Positions 1-11,897 of a DNA stretch of 64,000 nt are shown here, piece after piece; position 1 is the stretch's first letter; each line of letters opens with the position of its first letter. The translations under genes and the position numbers were made by a program. Source of the DNA: Argentina anserina (Eukaryota > Streptophyta > Magnoliopsida > Rosales > Rosaceae); the NCBI RefSeq assembly GCF_933775445.1, contig NC_065876.1, positions 14,632,001-14,696,000 on the forward strand, written 5' to 3'. The notes below the pieces were generated by a model that saw only the letters and a program-made list of their open reading frames with translations, was not told the DNA's origin and made no database searches.

Positions 1-1910
1 TTCGATGCTCAATGACTTTACCGATATTGCGAAAGTGACGAGAACACACATAAATGTTGTGATGTGCTGGTAAGGTTGGAACTCTCAGAATATGAGAGAA
101 TCTCATATGATCTAGTCCTAGCACCATTGGCACCATGATATGTGTTAGTTAAAACGTATATAATAAACCCTGTAAAACATCATCGTTAGTACATAATAAG
201 CAGATATCGTTCAGTCCGGGGAAGTGAAGGGAACTCTAAACGTTTAGTGTTTATAAATAACAGGGGGTTTGAGATTGATTATTAACTACTAAAATAAAAC
301 ATAAATTATTATTTACATGATCGACTTCTCTTTAACAAACTTAAACCAAATTTACCATTACACCACATAATTACAAGTTCGAACCTATAATGCATTCAAA
401 TTCGACTAATTACATATTTGTTTAGACACTAATACAATTATAGCCTTAGGAGATCATCTAACTCCTCAAATGGCTCATTCACCTTGAATGTCTTCCCTGT
501 TGTATCACTTTGAATCTCAACTGCACCATGAGCAAACACGTTAGTAACAACAAATGGGCCAACACAACGAGAACGAAATTTCCCTAGAAACAACATAAGC
601 CTCGAATGGAATAACAGAACTTTCTGGCCCACTGAAACTTCTTTCCTCTAATCATTTATTATTATTATTATTATTTTATTTTATTCTTTATTTTTTATTA
701 TTTTATTTTAATTATTTTTTATTTTAATTTTTAAAATTTTTTTATTGTTACGAAATCTACAAGTGTAAAATATTACTAAGTCTAATTGATTTTATTCACA
801 CACAATCCTAACATTTAAGGTACGTGAAGCATAAGAGCTAACTGTATAATGGACTGAAACAGTCTCAGATAAGGGTCTTGCTTTATCCGATATACCTTAA
901 AAGTTAGAATATCATTTTCTTTTGAAACTATATACATCTATTTATACAAAGTTATTTTCTAATTTATAAAGCGAGATGGACGTGCGGCCTAAGTACGTCG
1001 TCTAGACACAAACTCATTTATTTGTTTCAGAAGGCTGGATAGCTAGAATCAGAGATAGTCACAAGGCATGACTCATTTGTTGGACACCACAGAGGCCACA
1101 TCCTCGAAAGGATGTTTTCCCAAATCGACTCCATCACTGAGATGTATGTTAGTCTATGGGCCTTTGAGATCCAATTTTGTAAACCTTGAACCAGGGTAAT
1201 GAAAATAGCATGCCCCTTACTCAGCTATAAATAACTTTGTGTGTTAGACTGGCCCCAAAGTGTTAATAAAAGCCGCCCTCAACCCTAAGGTGATTTTAGC
1301 AAGGTACAAATGGAGAGTTAAGGCTAATATTAATAAAATAGATTTTACATATTTCGTTCACTTTATAACTTACAATAAACTAAGCATAAATAAATATTTT
1401 AGCTCTCTTAAAAATTTATTTAAGTGTAACAAGTATCATATATGCATACTACAACAAAATTTAAAATATATCACAAAAATATAGACTAAAAAATATTTTT
1501 TACAAAGTACTGTTCACGTTGTACTTCACTGTACACATATTTTATTTTATTGATTGTTTTTTTTTCGATTTACTGTTTACTGTACATAAAATTTATTTTT
1601 ACAAAGATAAAGTTTTTTTTTCTTTTACACTTTACAAACAAAATAATAAAGTAATTTTTTTACAATTTACAAGTATTTTTACATTTTATAAAAAAAACAA
1701 AAACAAAACGTAAAAAAACAAATTTACAGAGATTTACTTTTTTTTTCTTTTTGTAAAGATGAAAAAAAATACTTGTACATTTTTTTTACAGAGTATTACT
1801 GTTCACCATATTGTTCACAGGAATTTATTTTTACAAATATACAATATAGTACAAGATTAACACTTCAAAGAATTGAGATTTTATCAACTCACTGGCAACA
1901 ACGCCAAAAT
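1..1910 (-). mobile_element. Decayed Ty3/gypsy LTR-retroelement remnant
   Basis: The minus strand at 438-632 encodes a gypsy integrase C-terminus. Around 1885-1912 the minus strand reads like the TTTTGGCGTTGTTGCCAG-type sequence often seen at the start of the internal region of Athila/Tat-class gypsy elements. The ~1.2 kb between them is extremely AT-rich with poly-T runs (1480-1860) and has no coding signal, so the body is largely deleted or replaced. I found no LTR pair or target duplication, so the outer limits are guesses. Confidence 0.45.
438..632 (-). pseudogene. Ty3/gypsy integrase C-terminal fragment
   Basis: This 64-codon open frame carries the residues typical of the integrase tail of plant gypsy polyproteins: a GQKVLLF-like start, then [20 protein letters not shown] and a [18 protein letters not shown] end. 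In intact elements this follows the integrase core and binds DNA or chromatin during insertion. Here no protease, reverse transcriptase, RNase H or integrase core is present in the adjoining sequence, so it is an isolated relic. The first M is probably not a real start, because the domain normally lies far inside a polyprotein. Confidence 0.7.
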
Positions 1911-3636
1911 TGATGGGATATTCTAAGACGTCTTATCACTCCATCCCTGATAGTGGGAAGGAAGCCGGCGATGACACCATCGTATGCTGTGACGTTGTCG
2001 GCGCCCGTGGTATTGCACCACAAAACAAGGGTGGCAAACAAAAAGATGGACTAGTAAGGGTCATAGCTTCGGTCTTGGATCATACCTAGATGAGGGGGAG
2101 ACCATTATTCTATGGAATCAAAAACCAGAAAGAAGCGAGGTGCGTAGGCACAAGTATTTAGCCCATCATCAAGAGATATGTTCAGATGTATATCAATTAA
2201 GTTTCTGTGGGACGCTACAGACTCCTTTTGTCGATGTTCGAGAACAAAAGAAATCTCTCAATTGATCATAAGAAATGCGTGCGTATGTTAATAGATTGAT
2301 TTCCTATGATTGATGATGTATTTGCTTATGTTCTTATTTCTTTGTAAAGTATCAACGATGAGCAACTTGACCAAGGTGGAAAGAATTAATACAGGTTGAA
2401 CTAGACTTGTTATATTAGTCATTGTTCGTAAGTGTAATGAGAAAGATGAAGTCATGCAATATTTGTAGGACTTATGGCGCAAAGATTGTCTCATTATCCT
2501 AGTATTAACTATGATGAGTTATATTATTTCGTTATGGACATAATTGTTTTCCGCTACTTGATCAGTAGTAGTGTCCATGAAAACTGATTTGCAACATATG
2601 ATAGTGGTTATAGCATATCTGTAAAGGGAACTTAACACATATATGAAAGTGCCTGAATGACCTTAGTTCTTGATTAAATGCCTCTAGACCACAGAAAGCT
2701 TATGCAGTCAGATTGTGACGTTCGAGAGAACGTAGTACAATCGGTTGCAAGAACTCATACCCATATGTGTTCATATGAAAGCTAATTTTTTATTCTTTAT
2801 TCCATCTAAGTAAAGATGACGATGGGTTTCAATGAGCTATAGATTCATACATGTAAGTGTTGTTGGGACACTATTGTTTTTATTATGATGTGTTAAACTA
2901 TGCGCCTATGCATCGTCATTGGACTTGGATTGTTCCTTTGACATGAGTGTTGTTCTACACTTAGTGAACCAACACAAATCCTATCCACACCAACGTCGCC
3001 AGCAACTCTAGCAAAATCAATGTACGTGTAGTAGTCGACACTAGCAGCGTAGAGGATGCGTATGGTTCCGTCTCAGACCAAAATCAGTCATTCCTTAGTT
3101 CATTCCCCCATTCCTTTGTGAAAGACACATTGAATGTGACAAATCAGAATATGTCCAGTTTCGTAGGTCAACTTCATTGAGACCTACATAACAGCTCACT
3201 CAATGAAATATGGTGAATTTGGTACCATTGGTGTGTCTACTTTCCAGGGACACCAACCATTTGTTCATAGCTATCGTATTGAGTGAGTTATTGCCGTTTT
3301 AGCAAAGTATGACATTTCTGTCCGGAAAAGAGCAATGTGAACTACTCCGATAGAATTAGGTTGTGAACTTTATATCACTGGAAAGCCACGGGTGTCTACT
3401 TTCCAGAACATTTTACGGTTCACTGATACCTATTGCGAGGCCATTTAAGTGAGTGAAAGTCATTCTATCCAAGAATATGATTTCATTGCAAACTCTTGTT
3501 TTGAATTGTTATGCAATTTTGTTTCCTAAGATCTAAGTTTGGCTATGTATAACATGTATGATATAAGGATGTATGGCTAGATTAATTATTAATCATTAGC
3601 CCAAAACTATGTTTGAGAAACATGTAATGAACGTTG
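1911..3636. other. Non-coding, repeat-like stretch
   Basis: No convincing exon is visible on either strand. Around 3180-3420 a short phrase (GTGTCTACTTTCCAG) occurs twice about 170 bp apart, and the flanking text is LTR-like, but I could not pair it with another LTR. The right end is the left flank of the hAT insertion at 3645, so at least its last part may be the internal 3' region of the Copia element that continues at 6596. Confidence 0.35.
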
Positions 3637-3644
3637 TATACGTT
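3637..3644. repeat. Left 8-bp target-site duplication of the hAT element
   Basis: TATACGTT directly precedes the element terminus TAGGCCTCATCA and is repeated exactly at 6588-6595 after the other terminus. An 8-bp duplication is the hallmark of hAT transposition. Confidence 0.85.
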
Positions 3645-6587
3645 TAGGCCTCATCATTTAACCCGCGGACCCGAAAAGCCCGCGGAGGGCCGCAAGCCCG
3701 ACGGGCTTTTACCCGGCTCGGCCCGCGAGAAAGCCCGCCAAAGCCCGCTTCCGTGGGTAGAGGGCTGGGCTTAAATTATAGGTGAGGCCCGGACCATCAA
3801 AAGCCCGCAAGGCCCGGCCCGTAAAAGCCCGCCAAATAATAAAATATTATACATACATATTTTATTAGGTTTAGAATAAAACTATTGCATTATGAAGCAA
3901 CTATATTAAGGAAACTTCTTGGGATCGATCGACACCAGTAGATATGATCGGTATATATATTTAGTGACCCTGTAAAAATTTCATCCAATTCGGAACTCGT
4001 TTAACCGTCGGAATTTCCGATAAACTGAAAACAACACTAATATGTCATAAGGGAATACCCATTACCAAAATGCGAACACCAAAAGTCGTTTGCATATCTG
4101 AAGTCACCTAATTTTTTTCACCGATTGTGTGTGGTCGCACCAAGGAAACCAATTTGGCAAAACCTCGTTCAAAGAGGATTTTAATATGTCAAAACGCTTT
4201 TTTCTTTGTTCACCGTAGGTACGGACGGTCAAACAATATCCAAAACGGACAAAATTTTTACGGGTTCCCTAAATATATATACCGATCACATCTACTGGTG
4301 TCGATCGACCATATTTTAAACTAGAGTTATTGATCGCTGAAGCGTCAACTAATGTATCATATCCTTTATATTAGGTTTATATTAAAACTAACGCATTATG
4401 AAGCGACTATATGAAAGAAACTTGTCGGAATCGATCGACACCAGCCAATGTGATTGGTATATATATTTAGTGACCATGTAAAAATTTCATCCAATTCGGA
4501 CTTCGTTTTACCGTCGGAATTTTTGGTAAATCGAAAACACCACTATTATGCCCTAAGGGATGGCCTATTACAAATATGTGAATGCTGAAAGCCGTTTGCA
4601 TATATGAAATCAACTAATTTTTTTTACCTATCGTGCGCGCTCGAACTGAAGAAATCTATTTGGCAAAGCCTCGGTCAATGAGGTTTAAATATGTCAAAAC
4701 GCCTCTTTTTTAGTTAACCGTTGGTACGAACGGTCAAACCATGTCCAAAACGGACGAAATTTTTACGGGTTCCCTAAATATATATACCGATCACATCTAC
4801 TGGTGTCGATAGACCATATTTTGAATTTGAGTTGTCGATCGCCGAAGTGTCCACTAATGTATTATAACCTTATATTAGGTTTATAATAAAACTATCACAT
4901 TATGAAGCGACTATATGAAGGAAACTTCTCGGAATCGATCGACACCATCCGATGTGATCAATATATATATTTAATGATCATTTTAAAATTTCATGCAATT
5001 CGGACCTCGTTTAACCGTCAGAATTTCCGGTAAACCAAAAGCAACACTAATATGCCCTAAGGGGGGACCAATTACCAAGATGCGAATGTGGAAATTTTTT
5101 TACATATTTGAAATCACCTAATTTTTGTTACCTATCGTGCGCGGTCGAACTGAAGAAATCTATTTGGCAAAGTCCCGGTCAATGAGGTTTAAATATGTCA
5201 AAACGCCTCTTTTTTAGTTGACCGTTGGTACGAACGGTCAAACCATGTCCAAAACGGACGAAATTTTTACGGGTTCCCTAAATATATATACCGATCACAT
5301 CTACTAGTGTCGATCGACCATATTTTGAATTTGAGTTGTCGATCGCCGAAGTGTCCACTAATGTATTATAACCTTATATTAGGTTTATAATAAAACTATC
5401 ACATTATGAAGCGACTATATGAAGGAAACTTCTCGGAATCGATCGACACCATCCGATGTGATCAATATATATATTTAATGATCATTTTAAAATTTCATGC
5501 AATTCGGACCTCGTCTAACCGTCGGAATTTCCGGTAAACCAAAAACAACATTAATATGCCCTAAGGGGGGACCAATTACCAAGATACGAATGTGGAAATT
5601 TGTTTACATATTTGAAATCACCTAATTTTTGTTACCTATAGTGCGCGGTCGAACTGAATAAATCTATTTGGCAAAGCCCCGATCAATGAGATTTTATTAT
5701 GTCAAAACGCCTCTTTTTTAGTTGACCGTTGGTACGAACGGTCAAACCATGTCCAAAACGGACGAAATTTTTACGGGTTCCCTAAATATATATACCGATC
5801 ACATCTACTGGTGTCGATCGACCATATTTTGAATTGGATTTGTCGATCGCCGAAGTGTCCACTAATGTATTATAACCTTATATTAGGTTTATAATAAAAC
5901 TATCACATTATGAAGCGACTATATGAAGGAAACTTCTCGGAATTGATCGACACCATCCGATGTGATCAATATATATATTTAATGATCATTTTAAAATTTC
6001 ATGCAATTCGGACCTCGTCTAACCGTCGGAATTTCCGGTAAACCAAAAACAACACTAATATGCCCTAAGGGGGGACCAATTACCAAGATGCGAATGTGGA
6101 AATTTGTTTATATATTTGAAATCACCTAATTTTTGTTACCTATCGTGCGCGGTCGAACTGAAGAAATCTATTTGGCAAAGCCCCGGTCAATGAGATTTTA
6201 TTATGTGAAAACGCCTCTTTTTTTTGTTGACCGAAAATTCCGACGGTTAAACGAGGTCCGAATTGGATGAGATTTTTACACGGTCCCTAAATATATATAT
6301 CGATCACATCTATTGGTGTCGATCGATAATATTTCGAAACTAGAATTTATTTGTGACTTTTGTTTTAGAATGTTTTCTAACAATTCTTTTATTGTTTCAA
6401 ACCCTTAAATTAGAGTATTATATTGTTTTGCTAATACAAGCCCGTAAGGCCCGGCCCATAAAAGCCCGCAAGGCCCGCCTTAGGTGGGCGGGCTTGGATC
6501 TTCGTATTTTTGAAAATACCCGGCCCGGCCCGGCCCGCCACTTATTTAAATTTATTAACATCCGGCCCGGCCCGTTGACGAGCCCTA
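3645..6587. mobile_element. Non-autonomous hAT transposon carrying a palindromic satellite array
   Basis: The element is 2943 bp. Its left end reads TAGGCCTCATCATTTAACCC and the reverse complement of its right end reads TAGGGCTCGTCAACGGGCC, giving imperfect terminal inverted repeats. Both subtermini (about 3660-3835 and 6438-6575) are packed with GC-rich AGCCCGC / GGCCCGGCCC motifs, as in the transposase-binding subtermini of many plant hAT elements. A perfect 8-bp duplication flanks it. No transposase frame is present, so it would need a transposase in trans. The interior (3860-6340) is AT-rich and made of five tandem ~504-bp units. Confidence 0.88.
3864..6340. repeat. Five tandem ~504-bp units, each with inverted ends
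   Basis: The marker TTAGGTTTA recurs at about 3864, 4371, 4875, 5379 and 5883, giving spacings of 507, 504, 504 and 504 bp. Each unit holds a ~380-bp block that starts TCGATCGACACC and ends GGTGTCGATCGA (first block 3925-4308). Its arms of roughly 90-100 bp are imperfect reverse complements, containing a GATCGGTATATATATTTAG motif and its complement. The final right arm (about 6226-6335) matches the left arms more closely than the other right arms do. No coding frame is evident. Confidence 0.85.
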
Positions 6588-6595
6588 TATACGTT
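6588..6595. repeat. Right 8-bp target-site duplication of the hAT element
   Basis: TATACGTT, identical to the copy at 3637-3644. Confidence 0.85.
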
Positions 6596-7049
6596 GTTCT
6601 TTATACTCCATGATTATGACACTAATCAGGGGGAGTTGTTTCGTAGATTTCAGGAGGAGTCTACCTCACATGATGCTATCAAATGTAGATGGTGCGTTGT
6701 GCACTTTTTCCCTTCGATCAAGCTTTTGTTTTTCACCCAATAGGTTTTTATTTTATTTGACAAGGTTTTTATCGAGGCAACGATATGTGCACCATGTAAC
6801 CTAGGCATGCGACACAAGAGGGAGTGTCCCAAGAGAATTACTATTATACTCTTGTGTGTGTCTTAGCCTCTTAGGCTTATTAGATTTCTTGTTAGAGATA
6901 GATTCACATCTTTGTAATAGATTAGAGCTCCGAATCCTACGGGATTGTGGTTATGTAATGCCTATACATATGCCTCATTATCAATCAATAAAGGATTACG
7001 TTCTGTTCCATTACGTTGTTATTATTCTCGTTTCATTTCTCCTCAAACA
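6596..7049 (+). mobile_element. 3' end of a Copia-type retrotransposon with its 3' LTR
   Basis: From about 6630 the sequence has the layout of a plant Copia 3' internal end: a GGGGGAG-type purine run, the TTGACAAGGTTTTTATCGAG motif at about 6758-6777, then a polypurine tract (AAGAGGGAG) ending at 6824. The LTR follows at about 6825-7049, beginning TGTCCC and ending AACA. The hAT at 3645-6587 interrupts this element or its flank. No matching 5' LTR was found in the window. Confidence 0.65.
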
Positions 7050-7216
7050 ATACCTAATTTTTAGGTTGTAATTAAAAATAAAAAACCTACTAAATAGGAA
7101 TAAAAAACTTATATCTCTACGTCAAACTATGGTTGTAAATAAATGGCTGAAATGAACTAAAACTTATAAATGATAAATTAGTCAAAAAAGAAAAAGAAAA
7201 GTTAAGGAAATGCTTC

Positions 7217-7219
7217 ATT
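7217..7219. repeat. Left 3-bp target duplication (ATT) of the CACTA element
   Basis: ATT immediately precedes CACTACCA, and ATT follows the other terminus at 9252-9254. A 3-bp duplication is typical of CACTA elements. Confidence 0.75.
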
Positions 7220-9251
7220 CACTACCATAAAAAGTAACTTAGATGACAACAACTAAAGACGTTCGTCACCTAAGAACTAGTAAGACGACGATTCTGGTTT
7301 CGTTAGGTAAGAAAAACAACTCGTCATCTAAGTGACACTTAGACAACGAAAGGTAATCAAGTCAACGATTTTGTTTTTTTGTCATTTAAGTAATACTTAG
7401 GTGACGAGTTGATTTACTTAACTGACGAATTGTTTTGTCGTCTAAGTAAAAATGATTTAAATTTGGATTATAGTTTCCATATCAATTTAAAATGGAGAAG
7501 AAGAGGAAAAAAGTTTTCCCCTCGAATTCTTGCGCCAGATCACACAAATGAATTAAAAAATGGAAGTTATTGTCTTCAAGTTTGAAATTTAAGACTAATT
7601 AAGGATTTATTTATTTATTTCATTCTATTAAAGTTCTTAAATTTATTTTAAAAAAAAGTTTCATAGATAAGTAATCCTAAATTTGGAAATAAAAAGTCAA
7701 TTTAAATTAGTTTTAAAGCTATCTTTGCCGGCACTATGATATTAAACTTTGGAATATAAGAATAATAAAAAGGGGTGATATTGAGAAAAAAATTTTCATT
7801 CCATTAAGGTTCACAAAAAATTAAGACTTTTTAAGGAAAAAAATATGATACCACAATTCAACCTATTTCATTCCATTAGGATTTCAAATTAAAGATTAAA
7901 GTAAGAGAAGGTTGAAAGTTTCGTCATAATTATTATATATCTATATATAGTATATTGTTTATTTATTGTATTATTATTATTCCACTGAAATATTTCAATA
8001 ATATAAATGAAATCATGCATTAAACAAGTAGAATATAAAAATTTATTAAAAGTGATGGCTGATGGCGTGGATCCAATTAAAGGGTGAGTGGAACATTGCA
8101 TCCAATTAAAAAAAGTGGTGCAGATCAATTGTTTAAGCCGTCAGATATCCTCGTTCCAACAATTGATATTCATTCAACAAAATTTCCCCTCATGCCTAAT
8201 TATTTGCTCTCATTATTTTATTCTTGTCGATCCATTCTTTCCTTCCTCCTTCGTGGAATATGGAGATCAACTTCCCTTTTTTCTTTCTTTCCCATTCTCT
8301 TCTCCCCTCACTCCCTAAAATCCCTTTTAACATATCTCCTCCATTATTTCTTTCCTCCTCCCTGAAAAGCATTTTTCGTCCTCTTTCTTTCTCCACTCTT
8401 CTCCCTAAAGATCCTCAAAGTTCAACCATTTCCATACACCCATAAGCAAGAATTTTCTTTTTATCCCTTCACATCCTCATCTTAGTCATTTTTGCCAAAA
8501 ACCGATACCCAAGCTAAAGAGGCCAATCACTTGAAGGTTTTTCTAGATCTTGGTTGTCTTCATATCGAAGGTTTTTCTAGATCTAGGTTATCTTCATACT
8601 AAAGGTTTTTCTAGATCTGGGTTGTTGGTGAGCTTGGTGGTTGTTGTGGGTTTGAGTTTGAGCTCGGTGGTTTTAGTGGTGATGAGTGAGTGGTTATGTT
8701 TTGCAGATTGAAAAAACGAAGATGGTGGTGATGGGTTGTGATATTTGATTGTTGTTGTGGTGGTGGTGGTTGATGGGTGATGCGGCTAGGAAGAGTGGTA
8801 TTTGACAATGGTATTTGATTGTCGTGGTTTGGAAGATGTGATATGTGGAAATCGAATAAAAAATAATTATTACTTAAATAAAAATGGAAATGAAATAATG
8901 ACCAGGTAAAAAAAAAAGGGAATCGTGTATTAATAAATAAATTTTATTAATTGATTAATATCACATTGATTTTAATTAATGATTTATCTACATATAAGCG
9001 ATAAAATATATTGTCGTCTAAGTGGGAAATTTTCGTCTAGTAAGTTTCCAAGTGACGAACACATTTTCGTTGCCTAAGTGGTACTAAGGTGACGAAAAAT
9101 GTAAATTTTGTCATATAAGTACTTTGGTGTCAGCACTTAGTTGACGGAACTTAGACGACGATAATTTCGTTATCTTATGCTTTAAGACGACGAAATATGG
9201 CTTTTAGGTGACGAAATATCATTGTCGTCTAAGTTACTTTTTCTGGTAGTG
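7220..9251. mobile_element. Non-autonomous CACTA (En/Spm-type) transposon
   Basis: The element is 2032 bp. The left end begins CACTACCATAAAAAGTAACT; the reverse complement of the right end begins CACTACCAGAAAAAGTAACT, so the terminal inverted repeats are about 28 bp with very few mismatches. Both subtermini (7245-7450 and 9000-9240) contain many copies, in both orientations, of GTCGTCTAAG / CTTAGGTGACGA-type motifs, the classic CACTA subterminal transposase-binding repeats. ATT target duplications flank it. The interior has no transposase; it holds a C/T-rich stretch (8220-8450) and short repeats. Confidence 0.9.
8533..8628 (+). repeat. Three short tandem repeats inside the CACTA element
   Basis: The phrase GAAGGTTTTTCTAGATCT (with small changes) followed by a TTGTCTTCATA-like stretch occurs three times, with a period of about 36-38 bp. 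It lies in the internal cargo of the CACTA element and has no evident coding role. Confidence 0.7.
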
Positions 9252-9254
9252 ATT

Positions 9255-9571
9255 ATTTCTAAATTATGATGAGTAAAAGAAAATTATAATTAAGGCGGTT
9301 AATGAGAGCACAATTTATTGATTGACTAATCACTAATTTATCTCAGCTTTTAATAGTGATATTTTATAATTTAGATTTAAAAGAATGATGATAATTCATT
9401 GCATAATGAAGAAGAAAAAATGTGAGTTTATCTTAAAAGAACTTCTAAAAATTGGGTATATATTGAAATACCCCTAGTTTTAATGAAGGCAATTTTAGTT
9501 TTATGTTTACTATGAACGACAAATGGTTTCTATTAATTAATGATTTTTGTGAATGTTTTATGCTTTATCTT

Positions 9572-9632
<61 letters not shown>

Positions 9633-10360
9633 GGGAGACAATTTTCCTTACCTCATGCAACCTCGACAATGACTGCAAAATTACCAAAACTGTGTGGAAG
9701 AACATGAAGCTTTCAGGCTTGATGCTCTCTCCTTACTTCTGGTAAGTTTCAAGCTTGAATCATTAACCTCATTGTGTCTAGAAATCTCTGAACATCTACA
9801 AAAATATCAATACCAAAAAACCCAATATTAGACCATGGGATTATATCCATTACTGATGCAAAATCCATATACTGCAATTTTGATGTTTTCAAGAGCAAAA
9901 TGAAGATGTCATCGATATCTTATGGGTGTTCAGTATGATTGGTGGTTAGAGAAGAGAAGATGATTTATAAATGAAATTAGAGTGTGTTTGGCGGTAGGGA
10001 AGTGACTGCGTCAATGGATGTCTTCTCAATCTCATAGTCTTCTTTTTCCGTAACAGACAATACCCTTGTAACATTGACAGGAGTCAATAAAACTAACTGT
10101 CAATTGACAATATGTATTTAAGTTGTGTCCGAACCTCATGGACCGTTATGATATTTTTTTGTAAAGTAAATAAATTTTAATTCTTAGTGGCGCAAAGTTT
10201 CGTAAATTTGTTTTGCCTAAATATAATTGGAAAAAAATGTAACTGATGTGTATTAAGTAATTGATGAAGTGTATTTAAAATTTATCTTACAAATATTATG
10301 CGGGCTGCATGCACTATAATGACTATACTGTACAATAGAGAAATTAATATGATCTGAAAT
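9255..10360. other. Intergenic stretch between two DNA transposons
   Basis: Apart from the (AAT)n tract I see no exon chain, RNA gene or transposon terminus. A few short open frames on the plus strand after 9630 have no recognisable domain. Confidence 0.4.
9573..9632. repeat. (AAT)n microsatellite, about 20 units
   Basis: An uninterrupted trinucleotide run of roughly 60 bp. It lies between the CACTA and MULE-like elements. Confidence 0.95.
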
Positions 10361-10369
10361 TTGAGAAAT
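10361..10369. repeat. Left 9-bp target duplication of the MULE-like element
   Basis: TTGAGAAAT directly precedes the terminus GGGTTTGGATC and is repeated exactly at 11889-11897. A 9-bp duplication is characteristic of Mutator-like elements. Confidence 0.85.
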
Positions 10370-11888
10370 GGGTTTGGATCAAGGAACACTATATTTACAC
10401 AAATTTTGTCACATCTTGTAAGCCATTAAAATCTTCAACGTTTTAGATTTATTGTATAAATGATGTCAGCACATCCACCAAATGATGTGGAAATTACATG
10501 ACATAATATATTTCTAACCTGATATTATTTTTCTTCATTTGAAAAAACAAAAACAAAAATTGGAAAATCAAAATCAAGAAACCCTATAAACTAAAACAAG
10601 AAAAGAAGGAAGAAGAATAGAATAACAGAATAACAAATTGAACCTAAATTAAACATTAAGAGCAATTAACAAAACAAATAACAGAAGAACCCAATTAAGC
10701 CAAACAAACATAGTCTTCTCCAACTTCAAGCTTCATAGAATTTTCCAACTTCAAGCTCCCATCTCCATCCTCCCATCACTTTGCTAATTGGAACTAAACA
10801 ATCCAGATTACTAGGAGAACACAGTTCAAAATTCCATGTGCCATGATTAATCATCTACCTTTTGGTTTTTGCGATACTTTTAGTCAAACATGTTGTTCTC
10901 TTCAATAAGTATTGTGTATTTTTACCCCAAAATCATAATATTGAATGCTTTTGTTGATCTCATCTGCATAAGTTCTATTACCTCATTCAATTAAAGATCA
11001 TGTCAAAATTTTTTCTTTTTGAAGAACATCGACAAGCAAATTCCAACTCTTCCGAAAGTTATATGTTATTATGTTTTTTCTATATCTTTTTTTCTCTCTT
11101 GATCATGCACAGTAGGGATGATACTCCAACTTACATTCATCATTTTTCTTGTTTTAATGATACGTCCCGAATCTCATTCACCTCCTTATGGTTTTATTCA
11201 TATATATATTTTTGTACATTTTCGGGGGCCGTTTTTACTGATTAAGGCATTAAATATGTTCTTTAGTTAAGTGATTCTTCTTTTCTGGAAAGATAAGGAT
11301 GAGGGGATTTTGGCGGTGTCGGTGAGAAGGAGGGAGAAAATAAATAAGAAAAGAGGAGTGGAGAAAGGGGATCACTGAACACTGACTGCAAACTTTCTCT
11401 TTCTCCTCTTTGCACTTCCCGCATTCGGCGGACTGAGATCGCTACACCTACACCATCGTCTTTGTCTCTCATTCATCAAGCTATAATTGTATGCACATCT
11501 GGAGAAGCCAAATTGAAGGAGAAGACCGACGACCTCCTTCCGGCGATTCTGCCGAGAATAGTATTGTGTTCCAATTTGTGTTTTCGAGGTTGGTTGGTGG
11601 TCCGCTTAATTGAGTTAATTCCAGTTGAATTCACCCTATATGTGGATTGTCATCGGGTAATCTAGGTGCATGTAGGGTGTTTCATTTAGTTTTTAGGGTT
11701 TCTTGATTTTGGTTTTCCACTTTTAGTTTTGTTTTTTGTTATGAAGAAAAAATTTAATTAGAAATATGTAATGCCATGTAATTTCCACATCATTTATACG
11801 ATAAATCTAAACTATTAAAAATCTTAAACTCTAATAACTGACAAAGTGTGAAGATTTGTGTAAAATATAGTGTTCTTGAATCGGACCC
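10370..11888. mobile_element. Non-autonomous Mutator-like element with long inverted repeats (possible Pack-MULE)
   Basis: The element is 1519 bp. The left end begins GGGTTTGGATCAAGGAACAC; the reverse complement of the right end begins GGGTCCGATTCAAGAACACT. Similarity between the arms continues for about 200 bp with gaps, and includes a shared GATGTGGAAATTACATG block and a TCAAAATCAAGAAACCCT block. Perfect 9-bp duplications flank it. No MURA transposase is present. The interior (about 10620-11680) is unlike the arms. Around 11270-11660 it looks like a host 5' leader or exon in composition (C/T-rich leader, then CCGGCGATTCTGCCG), which suggests captured gene sequence. Confidence 0.85.
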
Positions 11889-11897
11889 TTGAGAAAT

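Noticed and set aside
8196..8808. Overlapping open frames on both strands in the CACTA interior
   Set aside because: They are low-complexity (C/T- and GGT-rich) frames without any recognisable domain.
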